The position numbers and the translations under genes were made by a program. Of a stretch of DNA of 64,000 nt, positions 24,914 through 35,175 are shown piece by piece. How positions within the stretch are numbered: position 1 is the stretch's first letter; each line of letters opens with the position of its first letter. Source of the stretch: an uncultured Shewanella sp. (GTDB lineage Bacteria; Pseudomonadota; Gammaproteobacteria; Enterobacterales; Shewanellaceae); the NCBI RefSeq assembly GCF_947491715.1, contig NZ_CANLKR010000001.1:62001-126000 (forward strand). The letters run 5' to 3'. The notes beneath the pieces are model-generated. The model searched no databases, was not told where the DNA came from, and saw only the letters and a program-made list of their open reading frames with translations.

Positions 24914-25762
24914 ATGAAGGCTGATTTTTCCAAAGCAGGTTTGTCAAACACTGAGTTTGAGCTGCAATCGAATAGCTTTTTTTCATTTGAACCCATTGAT
25001 GAGGCTGTCAATAGTGGTAATGCTTCGTCAGAGGCGCAGCATGTGCCTTTGGTTGCTGAATATCCCCTTTCATTGAGTTACAACGGTATCAATTACGCGG
25101 TAATGATGGTTTCTCCCTACCATTTGGATGACTTTATTTTAGGCTTTTCACTCTCTGAAGCCTTAATTACGCATTCGTGGCAGCTCAAAGACATTGAGTA
25201 CCAGCATACAAATTTAGGGATTGAAGCAAGCATCACGATTAATGAACGTGCTTTTAATGCGATGAAGCATAAACGGCGGCAGTTATCAGGGCGAACGGGT
25301 TGTGGCATTTGTGGTCGTGAGGCATTAGAATCGCTTTGGCTACAACATTCTCCCTTGCCATGTTCTCTTTTGCCGCCTGCGTCATCTTTGCAAGCATTAA
25401 ATCAAAAAATCCCTTCTTGGCAGGAACATGGAAAAGTGACGGGTGCGTTACATGCTGCTTTGTTTGTCACTCACTCTGGGGAGGTTGTAGCCTGTCGTGA
25501 AGATGTCGGTAGGCATAATGCGTTGGATAAGCTATTGGGTCTGATATGCAAAGCACAATACGATGTCACATCAGGGTTTGTTGTGGTGACCAGTCGTTGC
25601 AGTTATGAGTTGGTGCAAAAATTAGTGTTGCATGGCGTGGGTACCTTAGCTTGTTTATCATCGCCCAGTTCTTTAGCCGTCATTTGGGCCAAAAAATATA
25701 ATGTTAATCTTATCCATATTCCGAAAAAAGAGGCTGCTAGAGTCTACCATCGCAGTATATAG
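24914..25762 (+). CDS. fdhD: Formate dehydrogenase accessory sulfurtransferase FdhD
   Basis: A 282-residue FdhD. The conserved sulfur-carrying cysteine motif is in SGRTGCGICGRE (about residues 121-132). HAALFVTHSGEVVACREDVGRHNALDKLLG and SRCSYELVQK are family signatures. FdhD passes sulfur from IscS to the molybdenum bis-MGD cofactor before it enters formate-dehydrogenase-type enzymes. The YdeP-like oxidoreductase starts 25 nt downstream and is the natural client. The N-terminus (about 1-40) is a variable extension. The start at 24914 is preceded by TTGAGAG. Confidence 0.95.
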   Translation: MKADFSKAGLSNTEFELQSNSFFSFEPIDEAVNSGNASSEAQHVPLVAEYPLSLSYNGINYAVMMVSPYHLDDFILGFSLSEALITHSWQLKDIEYQHTNLGIEASITINERAFNAMKHKRRQLSGRTGCGICGREALESLWLQHSPLPCSLLPPASSLQALNQKIPSWQEHGKVTGALHAALFVTHSGEVVACREDVGRHNALDKLLGLICKAQYDVTSGFVVVTSRCSYELVQKLVLHGVGTLACLSSPSSLAVIWAKKYNVNLIHIPKKEAARVYHRSI

Positions 25763-25787
25763 CCTTTGTGTTTTGTGAGGAGTCGCT

Positions 25788-28103
25788 ATGAGTAAAAAAA
25801 TTACGCAGTATCATAATGCAGCTGGAGGCTGGGGCGCACTTGCAAGTACAGCTAAACACCTAATTAAAAGTGAGAATATTGCTAAAAATATTCGTAATTT
25901 ATTGAATACGAATCAAGATGAAGGTTTTGACTGTCCAGGCTGCGCATGGGGAGAAGACGACGAAGCGGGCCATTTTAAATTTTGTGAAAATGGTGCTAAG
26001 GCCGTGAATTGGGAGGCGACCAGTAAGAGGGTAGGGCGTGATTTTTTTGCCACACAAACTGTTAGCGAACTTAAACAGCAAAATGGGCATTTTTTAGAAT
26101 CTCAGGGACGATTACATCAACCCTTATCTTATGATGCACAAACGGATCATTATGTTCCTATCAGTTGGAATAAGGCTTTTGCATTGATTGCCTCTGAGTT
26201 AAATGGATTAGCGTCACCGGATCAGGCTGAGTTTTACACTTCGGGCAGAACCAGTAATGAAGCGGCTTTTTTATATCAGTTGTTTGTTAGAAAATTTGGA
26301 ACCAATAATTTTGCTGATTGCTCCAATATGTGTCATGAAGCCAGTGGTGTGGCACTAAAACAGGCGCTGGGGGTGGGAGAAGGCACAGTACAGTTGATTG
26401 ACTTTGAGTATGCCGATGCGATTTTTGTGTTTGGACAAAATCCAGGATCCAATCATCCAAGAATGTTAGATAGCTTATATAAAGCCGCTCGACGAGGGGC
26501 GAGTATCGTGAGTTTTAATACATTAAAAGAGCGAGGGTTAGAGCGTTTTGCGAGTCCTCAAAACGCAGTAGAAATGCTGAAAAATGGATCGACGAAGATA
26601 AGCAGTTTGTATTTTACACCTAAATTGGGTGGGGATATGGCTGCAATTAGAGGCATGGTGAAGGTGATGCTTATCATTGATAAGCAGCGTAAAGCAAAAA
26701 AAGAGGCTGGCGTATTCGATGAAGCATTTCTCGCACAACATTGTGAAGGATTAGAAGCCTATATTCAGCAGGTAGAAAATACCAGCTGGGAAAAGATTGA
26801 AGCACAGTCGGGGCTGACTCAGGCTGAAATAGAGCAAGCCGCACAAGTGCATTTAAGTAGTCAGCGAGTGATCTGTACTTGGGCGATGGGGATCACGCAA
26901 CATAAGCATTCTGTGGCGACGATACATGAAATCGTTAATATGCAATTGCTACGTGGACAGCTAGGAAAGCACGGTTCGGGTTTATGTCCTGTCAGGGGGC
27001 ATAGTAATGTGCAGGGTGATAGAACTATGGGGATCAATGAAAAACCTTCGCTTTCCTTTTTAAATAAACTCGGTGAAGTTTTTGCCTTCTCACCACCTCA
27101 ACATCATGGTCATAATACTGTACAAGCCATTCGAGCCATGCTGGATAATCAAAGTAAAGTGTTCATTGGGCTAGGAGGGAACTTTGCTGTTGCAACCCCC
27201 GATACTCAAGTCACGGAGCAAGCACTGAGTCAGTGTGAATTAACGGTTCATGTGGCGACAAAATTAAATCGTAGTCATTTGATCGTAGGTAAAAAAGCTT
27301 TACTTTTACCTTGCTTGGGTCGAACGGATATCGATATGCAAGCGGGAGGGCGGCAAAAAGTCACCGTAGAAGATTCTTTCAGTATGGTGCATGCATCAGC
27401 AGGAGTGGTTCCAAGCGATATCGGTGATATGCGCTCCGAAGTGGCGATAGTGGCTGGAATGGCTCATGCAACCTTGGGAAGTAAAGCGATTAGTTGGCAA
27501 GGTTTTGTTGATGACTATAGTGCGATTCGAGATAAAATTGCCGAAGTGTTACCAAGGTTTCATGGCTTTAATGAAAAGATAAATCATCCCGGCGGGTTTT
27601 ATTTAGGCAGTTATGCCGCTGAGTATCATTGGCAAACACCGTCAAAAAAAGCCCAACTGATTTCACACTCACTACCCGAATCGATTTTAGCATTTGATCT
27701 GAATGCGCTCACAGAGCAAGCGACATTCATATTGCAAACCTTGCGTTCACACGATCAATACAATACTACGATTTATGGTATGGAGGACAGGTATCGAGGG
27801 GTGCATGGGCATCGTAAAGTCTTAATGATGAATAGCAAAGATATACAGCAGCAAGGCTTGATGCATTTAGATAAGGTGATGTTGACGTCATTGTGGCCAG
27901 ACAATAGCACGAGACAACTTTTTGGTTTTACAGTGATTGAGTATGACATTCCAAGGGGCAATGTGGCGGCGTATTATCCTGAGGCGAATGCGCTAGTACC
28001 ACTAGAAAGTGTAGGAGACTTAAGCGATACACCAACTTATAAATCCATTGCGATTATGGTGGATAAGGATCCTGCTTATATTAATGTGAAAGTGAAAGAG
28101 TAG
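25788..28103 (+). CDS. ydeP: YdeP-type molybdopterin oxidoreductase (FdhF paralogue)
   Basis: A 771-residue member of the bis-MGD molybdopterin oxidoreductases. It is collinear from memory with E. coli YdeP (about 759 aa): AAGGWGAL, EGFDCPGCAW with a following FCENGAKA, FYTSGRTSNEAAFLYQLF, DCSNMCHEASG, GQNPGSNHPRML, RGHSNVQGDRTMGI, VHVATKLNRSHL and SHDQYNTTIYGMEDRYRG. The early cysteines could hold an iron-sulfur cluster. In E. coli YdeP is linked to acid resistance but its substrate is unknown. It has no signal peptide, so it is cytoplasmic. GAGGAGTC precedes the ATG. It forms an operon with fdhD. Confidence 0.92.
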   Translation: MSKKITQYHNAAGGWGALASTAKHLIKSENIAKNIRNLLNTNQDEGFDCPGCAWGEDDEAGHFKFCENGAKAVNWEATSKRVGRDFFATQTVSELKQQNGHFLESQGRLHQPLSYDAQTDHYVPISWNKAFALIASELNGLASPDQAEFYTSGRTSNEAAFLYQLFVRKFGTNNFADCSNMCHEASGVALKQALGVGEGTVQLIDFEYADAIFVFGQNPGSNHPRMLDSLYKAARRGASIVSFNTLKERGLERFASPQNAVEMLKNGSTKISSLYFTPKLGGDMAAIRGMVKVMLIIDKQRKAKKEAGVFDEAFLAQHCEGLEAYIQQVENTSWEKIEAQSGLTQAEIEQAAQVHLSSQRVICTWAMGITQHKHSVATIHEIVNMQLLRGQLGKHGSGLCPVRGHSNVQGDRTMGINEKPSLSFLNKLGEVFAFSPPQHHGHNTVQAIRAMLDNQSKVFIGLGGNFAVATPDTQVTEQALSQCELTVHVATKLNRSHLIVGKKALLLPCLGRTDIDMQAGGRQKVTVEDSFSMVHASAGVVPSDIGDMRSEVAIVAGMAHATLGSKAISWQGFVDDYSAIRDKIAEVLPRFHGFNEKINHPGGFYLGSYAAEYHWQTPSKKAQLISHSLPESILAFDLNALTEQATFILQTLRSHDQYNTTIYGMEDRYRGVHGHRKVLMMNSKDIQQQGLMHLDKVMLTSLWPDNSTRQLFGFTVIEYDIPRGNVAAYYPEANALVPLESVGDLSDTPTYKSIAIMVDKDPAYINVKVKE

Positions 28104-28125
28104 CAGAAGAAGATGAAAGCATCAG

Positions 28126-28388
28126 TACCCGTGATACTTCAAGATGCCTGTTTTCAGAGTGCGTAAAAGTGCCTAATTCAAGGCGTATTATTGCCGAAAT
28201 GCTTATTGCCTTTTAAGATGATACAACGTAGAAGTAGGTGCTTTTACACACTCCCAAAGGGCTGGTTTAAAAGCCTTTTATACTGTGTTATTAAACACCG
28301 GCTTAGAATGACTAGGCTCGATGTTCAATGCCTTGTCTAAAAGGCTTTTAATTCCAGCTGAATCCTGCAGCTTGAGGTATCACGGGTA
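28126..28388. mobile_element. MITE A: 263-bp element with terminal inverted repeats
   Basis: The ends are inverted repeats of 22 nt with two mismatches: TACCCGTGATACTTCAAG at the left (28126) and the complementary CTTGAGGTATCACGGGTA ending at 28388. TA flanks the CCCGTGAT termini on both sides. Internally it carries AAAAGGCTTTTA-type palindromes. The longest ORF crossing it (from 28321) is not gene-like. A second, partial copy lies inverted at 5537-5687. Confidence 0.85.
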
Positions 28389-28390
28389 TA

Positions 28391-28421
28391 AAAAACCCAA
28401 CGTCATTAGCGTTGGGTTTTT
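28391..28421. terminator. Bidirectional terminator between ydeP and rpoD
   Basis: AAAAACCCAACG (28391-28402) and CGTTGGGTTTTT (28410-28421) form a 12-bp stem with a 7-nt loop, giving a U run in both directions. It serves the two convergent operons. Confidence 0.92.
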
Positions 28422-28450
28422 TGAGTCTTCCAATGATTGTACTTTTACGA

Positions 28451-30283
28451 TTACTCGTCTAGGAACGACTTTAATATTTCTGAACGAGAAGGGTGACGCA
28501 GTTTACGTAAGGCTTTCGCTTCAATTTGACGAATACGCTCACGGGTGACATCAAACTGTTTACCGACTTCTTCTAGCGTATGATCGGTATTCATATCAAT
28601 ACCAAAACGCATACGTAAAACTTTCGCTTCACGGGCGGTTAAACCGGCTAATACTTCATGAGTTGCATTCTTCAAACTCTCGCCAGTGGCTGAGTCTAAT
28701 GGCAATTCAAGGGTTGTATCTTCAATAAAATCACCTAAATGTGAGTCTTCATCATCACCAATAGGCGTTTCCATTGAAATAGGCTCTTTGGCAATTTTAA
28801 GTACTTTACGGATCTTGTCTTCCGGCATTAACATGCGTTCAGCCAATTCTTCCGGTGAAGGCTCACGGCCCATTTCTTGAAGCATTTGACGTGATATACG
28901 GTTAAGTTTGTTAATCGTTTCAATCATATGCACAGGAATACGAATAGTACGAGCTTGATCGGCAATCGAGCGGGTAATGGCTTGACGGATCCACCAAGTG
29001 GCGTAAGTTGAGAACTTATAACCACGGCGATATTCAAATTTATCTACCGCTTTCATTAGACCAATATTACCTTCTTGGATCAGATCCAAGAATTGCAAGC
29101 CACGGTTGGTGTATTTTTTCGCAATAGAAATAACCAAACGTAAGTTGGCTTCAACCATTTCTTTCTTAGCACGGCGTGCTTTTGCTTCACCGATTGACAT
29201 GCGGCGATTAATATCTTTAATCGCGCCAATGGCTAAGCCGGTTTCATTTTCAATGGCGTCGAGTTTTGCACGACTGCGTTGTACATCGTACTCAACCATT
29301 TTCAGGCCTTCAGCATAAGGTTTACCAGATGCAAGCTCTACATTGAACCATTCGATGCTGCTTTCATTACTGGTATAGCCTTTAACGAAGTTCTTTTTCG
29401 GCATTTTGGCTTGTTCAACGCAGAGCTTCATGATGAGACGCTCTTGAATACGCACTTTGTCCATCATTTCGCGCATATTTCTCACTAAGCTATCAAACTG
29501 CTTAGGCATTAAACGGAATTCTTTAAAGATTTCGCCAATTTCAAACAATGCCAAGGTTGACTCAGCATGACCACGGCCTTTCAATGCAATAACTTTTAAT
29601 GCACTTTCGTGAGCTTCTCTTAATTGGGTGAAGCGCTCTTCAGCTTCTTCAGGATCGGGTCCTTTTGGTCCCTCTTCATCATCTTCACCTTCTTCGCCTT
29701 CAACATCTTCATCGGCAAGATCTTCATCAGAGAGTTCAGAACCAATATGGGTTGCGGTTGGCGCAACATCTTCAGCATTAGGATCAACAAAACCTGAAAT
29801 GATATCGGATAAACGGATTTCTTCCGCTTTATAACGATCATATTGGTCAAGAATAATACTAATCGCTTGAGGATATTCAGCAACGGATGCTTGTACTGTG
29901 TTGATCCCTTCTTCGATACGTTTGGCGATAACAATTTCGCCTTCACGAGTAAGCAGTTCAACGGTACCCATTTCACGCATATACATGCGGACGGGATCAG
30001 TGGTGCGGCCCAGTTCGGCTTCTACGGTGGCCAGTGCCGCCGCGGCTTCTTCAGCTGCATCATCATCAGTGCTGTCTTCAGACATCATAATGTCATCGGC
30101 ATCGGGCGCCTGTTCGTAGACCCGGATCCCCATGTCATTAATCATCTGGACAATATCTTCAATCTGGTCGGCGTCGACCATATCAGCAGGTAAGTGGTCG
30201 TTCACTTCTGCATAGGTTAAATAACCTTGCTCTTTACCTTTGGCAAGCAACAATTTAAGTTGCGACTGCGGAGTGTGATCCAT
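28451..30283 (-). CDS. rpoD: RNA polymerase primary sigma factor RpoD (sigma-70)
   Basis: A 610-residue sigma-70. The N-terminal region 1.1 ([28 protein letters not shown]) is followed by region 1.2 ([11 protein letters not shown]), an acidic non-conserved insertion ([16 protein letters not shown]), region 2 ([42 protein letters not shown]), region 3 and region 4 ([29 protein letters not shown]). The start at 30283 (MDHTPQSQ) matches E. coli MEQNPQSQ; an in-frame ATG three codons upstream is less likely. Last gene of the rpsU-yqeY-dnaG-rpoD macromolecular synthesis group, 125 nt after dnaG. Confidence 0.98.
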   Translation of the reverse strand: MDHTPQSQLKLLLAKGKEQGYLTYAEVNDHLPADMVDADQIEDIVQMINDMGIRVYEQAPDADDIMMSEDSTDDDAAEEAAAALATVEAELGRTTDPVRMYMREMGTVELLTREGEIVIAKRIEEGINTVQASVAEYPQAISIILDQYDRYKAEEIRLSDIISGFVDPNAEDVAPTATHIGSELSDEDLADEDVEGEEGEDDEEGPKGPDPEEAEERFTQLREAHESALKVIALKGRGHAESTLALFEIGEIFKEFRLMPKQFDSLVRNMREMMDKVRIQERLIMKLCVEQAKMPKKNFVKGYTSNESSIEWFNVELASGKPYAEGLKMVEYDVQRSRAKLDAIENETGLAIGAIKDINRRMSIGEAKARRAKKEMVEANLRLVISIAKKYTNRGLQFLDLIQEGNIGLMKAVDKFEYRRGYKFSTYATWWIRQAITRSIADQARTIRIPVHMIETINKLNRISRQMLQEMGREPSPEELAERMLMPEDKIRKVLKIAKEPISMETPIGDDEDSHLGDFIEDTTLELPLDSATGESLKNATHEVLAGLTAREAKVLRMRFGIDMNTDHTLEEVGKQFDVTRERIRQIEAKALRKLRHPSRSEILKSFLDE

Positions 30284-30408
30284 AGATATCATCCAAGTTG
30301 GGGGTAACAGTTAAAACGACGGGGCAAGTATGCCACGCAAATCGTCAATTATAGCCTTGTACGCGTCCTTGTGCTAGTCTTAGCGGCAAGTTTTGCACGT
30401 TTTTTATG

Positions 30409-32136
30409 CTAAGCTTGTGCCTTCATGACCGAGATAAGCTTTTGAAGCTGTATCCTTTCTTCTTTAGTATGTTGTTGCTTGAGACTGAGTTCTTGATATC
30501 GCTGCTCAATATATTGATTGTTAAGCCAAACCAAGGTCCCTTTTAACTTTTGCAGTAAGTTTTCATCCGCCACTTGATGATCCCATTGGGCTAATTTATT
30601 CAGGATGTTGACTTGTTTGTCTCCCCTGAAATGTTCAAGTAGTTGTGCGCTGCTCATGACTTGCTGCTGGGTTAACGTTAATACTAAGCTGAGCAAATCA
30701 ATGCCCGGCATTTGTATGTGTTGCAGTGCCGGTTGCTTAGGTAACCCATAGCCCAAACGAGGGTGTTGCACCAAAAGGGCAATGGCCAATCGCAAAGGCG
30801 TGCCTCTTCCTGCTAAGGTTTGAGGTTTATTGGGCTTATCTTGTGTTTTAGACACAAAATTAAACTTACGTTTTAGCTCATCGGCATTATTCATTCTAAG
30901 CTTATGGGCCAGTTCTTCTAGCAATAAGCTCTGTAATACAGTGTCTTGTATTTTCTCTATCAGCTTGATGGCATTTTGTGCCAGTAAACTCTTATCATCT
31001 TTAGCATATTTTTGGGTCAGATTATCAAATAAAAAATCTGATAAGGGCTTCGCCTGAGTTAATTGTGCTTCAAAGGCCTCTTTACCTATTTGCCTTATCA
31101 TGCTATCAGGATCTTCCCCTTCTTGAATAAACATGAAGCGAATGTGTACGCCTGGTTTTAATAAGGGCAATACGGTTTCTAATGCCCGCCAAGCGGCCTC
31201 TTGTCCTGCTCTGTCGCCGTCATAACAACAAATGACTTCTCGTGTGCTACGAAGCAATAATTGGAATTGCTCTGCTGTAGTGGCGGTTCCTAATGAAGCC
31301 ACGGCATAATCGACACCAAATTGGCCCAATGCCACCACATCCATGTAGCCTTCAACAATTAATATTTGCTTAGGATCTTTATGACGTTGTTTAACTTCAT
31401 ACAGGCCATATAATTCATTGCCCTTATGAAATATGGGCGTTTCTGGAGAATTCAAGTATTTTGGTGTGCCATCACCTAATACACGTCCACCAAATCCAAT
31501 GACTCTGCCGCGCCTGTCCCGAATGGGGAACATGAGTCGGTCTCGAAATCGGTCATAACGTTTACCGTTATCATTTTCAATGACCATGCCTGCTGTCAGT
31601 AATTTACTTTGGGCATCTGGACTTTGACGGTAACGACTTAATAACCCATCCCAGCCATCGGGGGCAAAACCAATGTTAAAATGTGCAACGATTTCTTGTG
31701 ATAAACCTCGATAGTCAAGGTAATCAAGCACTTTTTGTTTTTCATCATCTTGTCTAAGCTGATGTTGATAAAATAAACTGGCTTCTTCCATCAATTGATA
31801 CAAATCACGGCTTAAACTGTCGTTGCGTGGCTTACGAGAACCTTGCTCTTGAGGCACTTCTAGGCCTAGTTGCCCCGCTAATTCGTCGATGGCATCAATG
31901 AATTCAAGCCGGTCATACTCCATAACAAAATCAATGACATTACCGTGAGCACCGCAACCAAAACAATGATAAAACTGCTTGTCTCTACTGACCGTAAATG
32001 AAGGTGATTTTTCACTATGAAAGGGACAACAGGCAGAGTGATTTTTACCTGCTTTTTTTAAAGGTACTTTAGCATCAATCAGATCGACTATATCGATACG
32101 AGCTACTAACTCATTAATGAAATCACGAGGTATCGC
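30409..32136 (-). CDS. dnaG: DNA primase DnaG
   Basis: A 575-residue primase from ATG 32136 (MAIPRDFINELV, the usual family start); an upstream extension of 28 residues lacks similarity and was dropped. The zinc-binding domain has C38, H41, C59 and C62. The Toprim core shows LIVEGYMDVVAL and CYDGDRAGQEA with the catalytic acidic residues. The C-terminal part binds DnaB helicase. It makes RNA primers at the replication fork. It lies between yqeY and rpoD; a hairpin at 32239-32260 precedes it. Confidence 0.97.
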   Translation of the reverse strand, partial: AIPRDFINELVARIDIVDLIDAKVPLKKAGKNHSACCPFHSEKSPSFTVSRDKQFYHCFGCGAHGNVIDFVMEYDRLEFIDAIDELAGQLGLEVPQEQGSRKPRNDSLSRDLYQLMEEASLFYQHQLRQDDEKQKVLDYLDYRGLSQEIVAHFNIGFAPDGWDGLLSRYRQSPDAQSKLLTAGMVIENDNGKRYDRFRDRLMFPIRDRRGRVIGFGGRVLGDGTPKYLNSPETPIFHKGNELYGLYEVKQRHKDPKQILIVEGYMDVVALGQFGVDYAVASLGTATTAEQFQLLLRSTREVICCYDGDRAGQEAAWRALETVLPLLKPGVHIRFMFIQEGEDPDSMIRQIGKEAFEAQLTQAKPLSDFLFDNLTQKYAKDDKSLLAQNAIKLIEKIQDTVLQSLLLEELAHKLRMNNADELKRKFNFVSKTQDKPNKPQTLAGRGTPLRLAIALLVQHPRLGYGLPKQPALQHIQMPGIDLLSLVLTLTQQQVMSSAQLLEHFRGDKQVNILNKLAQWDHQVADENLLQKLKGTLVWLNNQYIEQRYQELSLKQQHTKEERIQLQKLISVMKAQA

Positions 32137-32238
32137 CATCTTTGGGAAAAAAGCCGCCTTTATAAACAGATTATTGGGAAGATAATTGTATAGTTTAACG
32201 TCGACTATTGCACAAAACAATCAAGAATTAAAACAAAC

Positions 32239-32260
32239 AAGCCGCGCAGGAGCACGGCTT
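32239..32260 (-). terminator. Intra-operon hairpin between yqeY and dnaG
   Basis: AAGCCGCGC (32239-32247) and GCACGGCTT (32252-32260) form a 9-bp stem with one G-U pair, followed on the minus strand by GTTTGTTTT. Such an attenuating hairpin would make rpsU-yqeY expression exceed dnaG-rpoD expression, as in other macromolecular synthesis operons. Confidence 0.75.
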
Positions 32261-32281
32261 ATTCATACATTAAAACGGTAT

Positions 32282-32725
32282 TTATTTAAGTTTTGCTTTA
32301 ATCATAGCACCAATCGATGCCATGTCAGCTCTACCCAATACTTTAGGTTTTAATGCTCCCATTACTTTGCCCATATCCGCCATGGAAGATGCTGACATTT
32401 CAAGAATGCTGGCATCAATTAACGCTGAAATTTCCTCTTCTGTGAGAGGCTGCGGCAAAAACTTTTCAAGGATCTGAATTTCTTCTGCTTCGACTTGCGC
32501 TAATTCATCACGTCCTGCAGCAGTATATTGTGCAACAGAATCGCGACGTTGTTTTACCATTTTGGTTAACACTGCTATGGCTTGCTCATCATTCAGTGTG
32601 TCGCGGGTATCCACTTCAATCTGCTTGATAGCAGCCAATGCCATACGAATAGTGCCTAAGCGTACCTTTTCTTTGGCACGCATGGCGTCTTTCATTTGGT
32701 CTTTTAGCTGATTAACTAGGCTCAT
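32282..32725 (-). CDS. yqeY: GatB/YqeY domain protein
   Basis: A 147-residue protein, entirely the YqeY domain (LKDQMKDAMRAKEKVRLGTIRMALAAIKQIEVDTR; EEIQILEKFLPQPLTEEEI; MGKVMGALKPKVLGRADM). It resembles the tRNA-binding tail of the amidotransferase subunit GatB. It probably binds tRNA or assists its modification, but its role is not established. It is 6 nt downstream of rpsU and upstream of dnaG, a conserved position in gammaproteobacteria. Confidence 0.95.
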   Translation of the reverse strand: MSLVNQLKDQMKDAMRAKEKVRLGTIRMALAAIKQIEVDTRDTLNDEQAIAVLTKMVKQRRDSVAQYTAAGRDELAQVEAEEIQILEKFLPQPLTEEEISALIDASILEMSASSMADMGKVMGALKPKVLGRADMASIGAMIKAKLK

Positions 32726-32731
32726 AAGAGA

Positions 32732-32947
32732 TTAGTATAAACGTACGCGACGCGCATTTTCACGAGAAAGCTTTTTAGCAAGACGCTTGATTGCAGCGGC
32801 TTTAGCACGTTTACGTGCAGTCGTTGGCTTCTCGTAGAATTCACGAGCACGAACGTCAGCTAAAATACCTGCTTTTTCACAAGAGCGCTTGAAACGACGT
32901 AAAGCTACGTCAAATGGTTCATTTTCACGTACTTTAATAATTGGCAT
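32732..32947 (-). CDS. rpsU: 30S ribosomal protein S21
   Basis: A 71-residue, strongly basic protein: [20 protein letters not shown] at the start and RRVRLY at the end, identical in layout to E. coli S21. It helps base-pair recognition between mRNA and the 16S anti-Shine-Dalgarno. First gene of the rpsU-yqeY-dnaG-rpoD group, divergent from tsaD; AAGGGGTG lies upstream of the ATG. Confidence 0.99.
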   Translation of the reverse strand: MPIIKVRENEPFDVALRRFKRSCEKAGILADVRAREFYEKPTTARKRAKAAAIKRLAKKLSRENARRVRLY

Positions 32948-33177
32948 ACGCCATCACCCCTTAGGTGTCGGTTGTTGAGTCAAGACGAATCAGACTCAAG
33001 TTAATTTAAAAATGGTGCGAAATTCTATACCGATTGACTAGTGTTTGTAAAGCTTTTCGCTCGATAGAAATGCGCATACTACCCATAGGGGGGATTTTGA
33101 TGCGCGCATAACTGGTGTAATTATGGCTCAGCAGGTAGAATTAGGCTTTATTTTATCAATCAAAAAGACGGAAAAGA

Positions 33178-34194
33178 ATGCGGGTTTTAGGTATTGAAAC
33201 ATCTTGTGATGAGACCGGGATTGCGATTTATGATGATGAACAAGGTTTGTTGTCTCACACCTTATATAGTCAAGTAAAATTACATGCTGACTATGGGGGA
33301 GTTGTGCCCGAATTGGCGTCAAGAGATCATGTCCGTAAGATTATACCATTGGTGAGGCAAGCATTAAGCGATGCAGCAATGGATATTGAGCAACTCGATG
33401 GCATTGCTTATACCAAAGGCCCAGGGCTGATTGGTGCGCTGCTTGTGGGGGCTTGTGTGGGTCGTTCGCTTGCTTTTTCATGGAATAAGCCTGCTATTGG
33501 TGTTCATCATATGGAAGGGCATTTATTAGCACCTATGTTAGAAGATGATGCGCCCGCTTTTCCGTTTTTAGCGTTATTGGTATCCGGTGGTCATTCAATG
33601 CTTGTGGCCGTTGAAGGGATTGGGCGTTATACCGTTTTAGGAGAGTCCCTTGATGATGCTGCAGGTGAAGCATTCGATAAAACAGCGAAATTAATGGGAC
33701 TTGATTATCCCGGCGGGCCTAGATTGTCTAAATTAGCAGCAAAAGGTGTGCCTGGCAGCTATCGCTTTCCCAGACCCATGACAGATAGACCGGGTCTTGA
33801 TTTTAGTTTTTCGGGGTTGAAAACCTTTACCGCAAATACCATTGCTTCAGAGCCTACGGATGAGCAGACGAGAGCGAATATTGCCTGTGCTTTTGAAGAA
33901 GCAATTGTGGATACGTTAGCGATAAAGTGCCGCAGAGCGTTGAAACAAACAGGTTATACACGTTTGGTGGTGGCTGGAGGAGTGAGCGCGAATACACGCT
34001 TACAACAATCATTAGCCGATATGATGAAAAAAGAAGGGGGTCAAGTGTATTATCCTAGAGGTGAGTTTTGCACTGATAATGGCGCCATGATTGCTTATGC
34101 TGGATTACAACGGTTAAAGGCTGGGCAAACTGATGATTTAGCTGTGAAAGGTCAGCCCAGATGGCCACTGGATACCTTGCCTCCTGTGTCTTGA
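33178..34194 (+). CDS. tsaD: tRNA N6-threonylcarbamoyladenosine transferase TsaD
   Basis: A 338-residue member of the Kae1/TsaD family with an ASKHA fold. [14 protein letters not shown] begins the protein; the metal ligands are in [40 protein letters not shown] and [11 protein letters not shown] are the ATP and active-site segments; the late TDNGAMIAY holds the third metal ligand. It installs the threonylcarbamoyl group on A37 of ANN-reading tRNAs with TsaB, TsaE and TsaC, none of which is in this window. Divergent from rpsU, as in Shewanella and E. coli. Confidence 0.98.
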   Translation: MRVLGIETSCDETGIAIYDDEQGLLSHTLYSQVKLHADYGGVVPELASRDHVRKIIPLVRQALSDAAMDIEQLDGIAYTKGPGLIGALLVGACVGRSLAFSWNKPAIGVHHMEGHLLAPMLEDDAPAFPFLALLVSGGHSMLVAVEGIGRYTVLGESLDDAAGEAFDKTAKLMGLDYPGGPRLSKLAAKGVPGSYRFPRPMTDRPGLDFSFSGLKTFTANTIASEPTDEQTRANIACAFEEAIVDTLAIKCRRALKQTGYTRLVVAGGVSANTRLQQSLADMMKKEGGQVYYPRGEFCTDNGAMIAYAGLQRLKAGQTDDLAVKGQPRWPLDTLPPVS

Positions 34195-34239
34195 TGTGTA
34201 ATGCGTTTTGTATTCATTCCTTTACATTTTTGAAGCAAT

Positions 34240-34261
34240 AAAGCACCTATTTAGGTGCTTT
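34240..34261. terminator. Bidirectional terminator between tsaD and plsY
   Basis: AAAGCACCTA (34240-34249) and TAGGTGCTTT (34252-34261) form a 10-bp stem. The plsY stop codon lies within the structure, so the two convergent genes share one compact terminator. Confidence 0.75.
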
Positions 34262-34864
34262 GTTCTGTTTCTTTTTTAATCGTAACTTGGTTTCTTTGCC
34301 TTGGTATAGTCGAATAATATTGTCTTTGTGGCGAATAACGATTAGCGCCGATAACATGGCTACCGGTAAAGTGAACCTATCATCTAACCACCAAGTGTAA
34401 ATGGGCGCTGTGAGAGCGGCAGCAATAGCGGCGAGAGATGAATAACGTGTCAGCAACGCAATCAGTAGCCAAGTGCCGATGAGACAGAGTGCTAAATCAC
34501 CTCCAATAGGTGCCATTGCGCCAAAGGCGGTGGCAACACCTTTACCGCCTTTAAAATCGAAGAAAATGGGATAAATATGACCTAAGCAAGCGGCAATGGC
34601 AATGACGCCTAAAAACAGGGGGTCGATGCCTAAAATAAAGGCGATATAAGCCGGCGCTGCGCCTTTGAGCATATCAAAAATCAACACCATGATAGCGGTA
34701 CTGACGCCACCGAAACGCATGACATTTGTCGCTCCAGGGTTTTTTGAACCTTGAGTTCTGGGATCGGGTAGACCGCGTAATCGGCAAATTAAGACAGCAC
34801 TGGAAATTGAGCCAGCTAAATAGGCGGCAAGGATCATAAATAATGTCAGTGCAGTTATGCTCAA
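34247..34864 (-). CDS. plsY: Glycerol-3-phosphate acyltransferase PlsY
   Basis: A 205-residue integral membrane enzyme with about five helices. The three conserved cytosolic motifs are visible: [26 protein letters not shown] (motif 1, split here by position 20-45), [18 protein letters not shown] (motif 2) and [10 protein letters not shown] (motif 3). It transfers acyl groups from acyl-phosphate to glycerol-3-phosphate, the first step of phospholipid synthesis. Divergent from folB with about 310 nt between them, a conserved arrangement. Confidence 0.97.
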   Translation of the reverse strand: MSITALTLFMILAAYLAGSISSAVLICRLRGLPDPRTQGSKNPGATNVMRFGGVSTAIMVLIFDMLKGAAPAYIAFILGIDPLFLGVIAIAACLGHIYPIFFDFKGGKGVATAFGAMAPIGGDLALCLIGTWLLIALLTRYSSLAAIAAALTAPIYTWWLDDRFTLPVAMLSALIVIRHKDNIIRLYQGKETKLRLKKKQNKAPK

Positions 34865-35175
34865 ATTGGTTTCCTTATCCGTCTTAAGGTATTATCACAC
34901 CACTCACTAAAGGGTTAGTGTTGACCCATTATACTGAGAATGTAAATGAGTGCATTTAAGTGACGAAAAATCCATTTTTAATGTAATTATGTTAGTCGAC
35001 ACTTAACAAGATAACTTAAAATGGAATGTTAATTTGCATGTGCCTAGGCCCTGACTCTATCCTACTCGGGTTTTTAACGAGAGAAAAGAAGACAAGTGAC
35101 ATTATCGATAATTTGGATACTATTGTCATGTATACAGGTAGCGATCTCATCACTTTATTATTTTGGAGATGAATG
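34865..35175. other. Divergent promoter region of plsY and folB
   Basis: About 310 bp without an ORF. It must hold the promoters of plsY and folB. I see no riboswitch-like structure or strong operator. Confidence 0.45.

Noticed and set aside
28321..28548. 75-codon ORF overlapping MITE A and the end of rpoD
   Set aside because: It runs through the terminal repeat, a terminator and antisense sequence of rpoD; not a gene.
29843..30193. 116-codon ORF antisense to rpoD
   Set aside because: It is the reverse-strand shadow of a highly conserved sigma-70 gene, with no ribosome site of its own.
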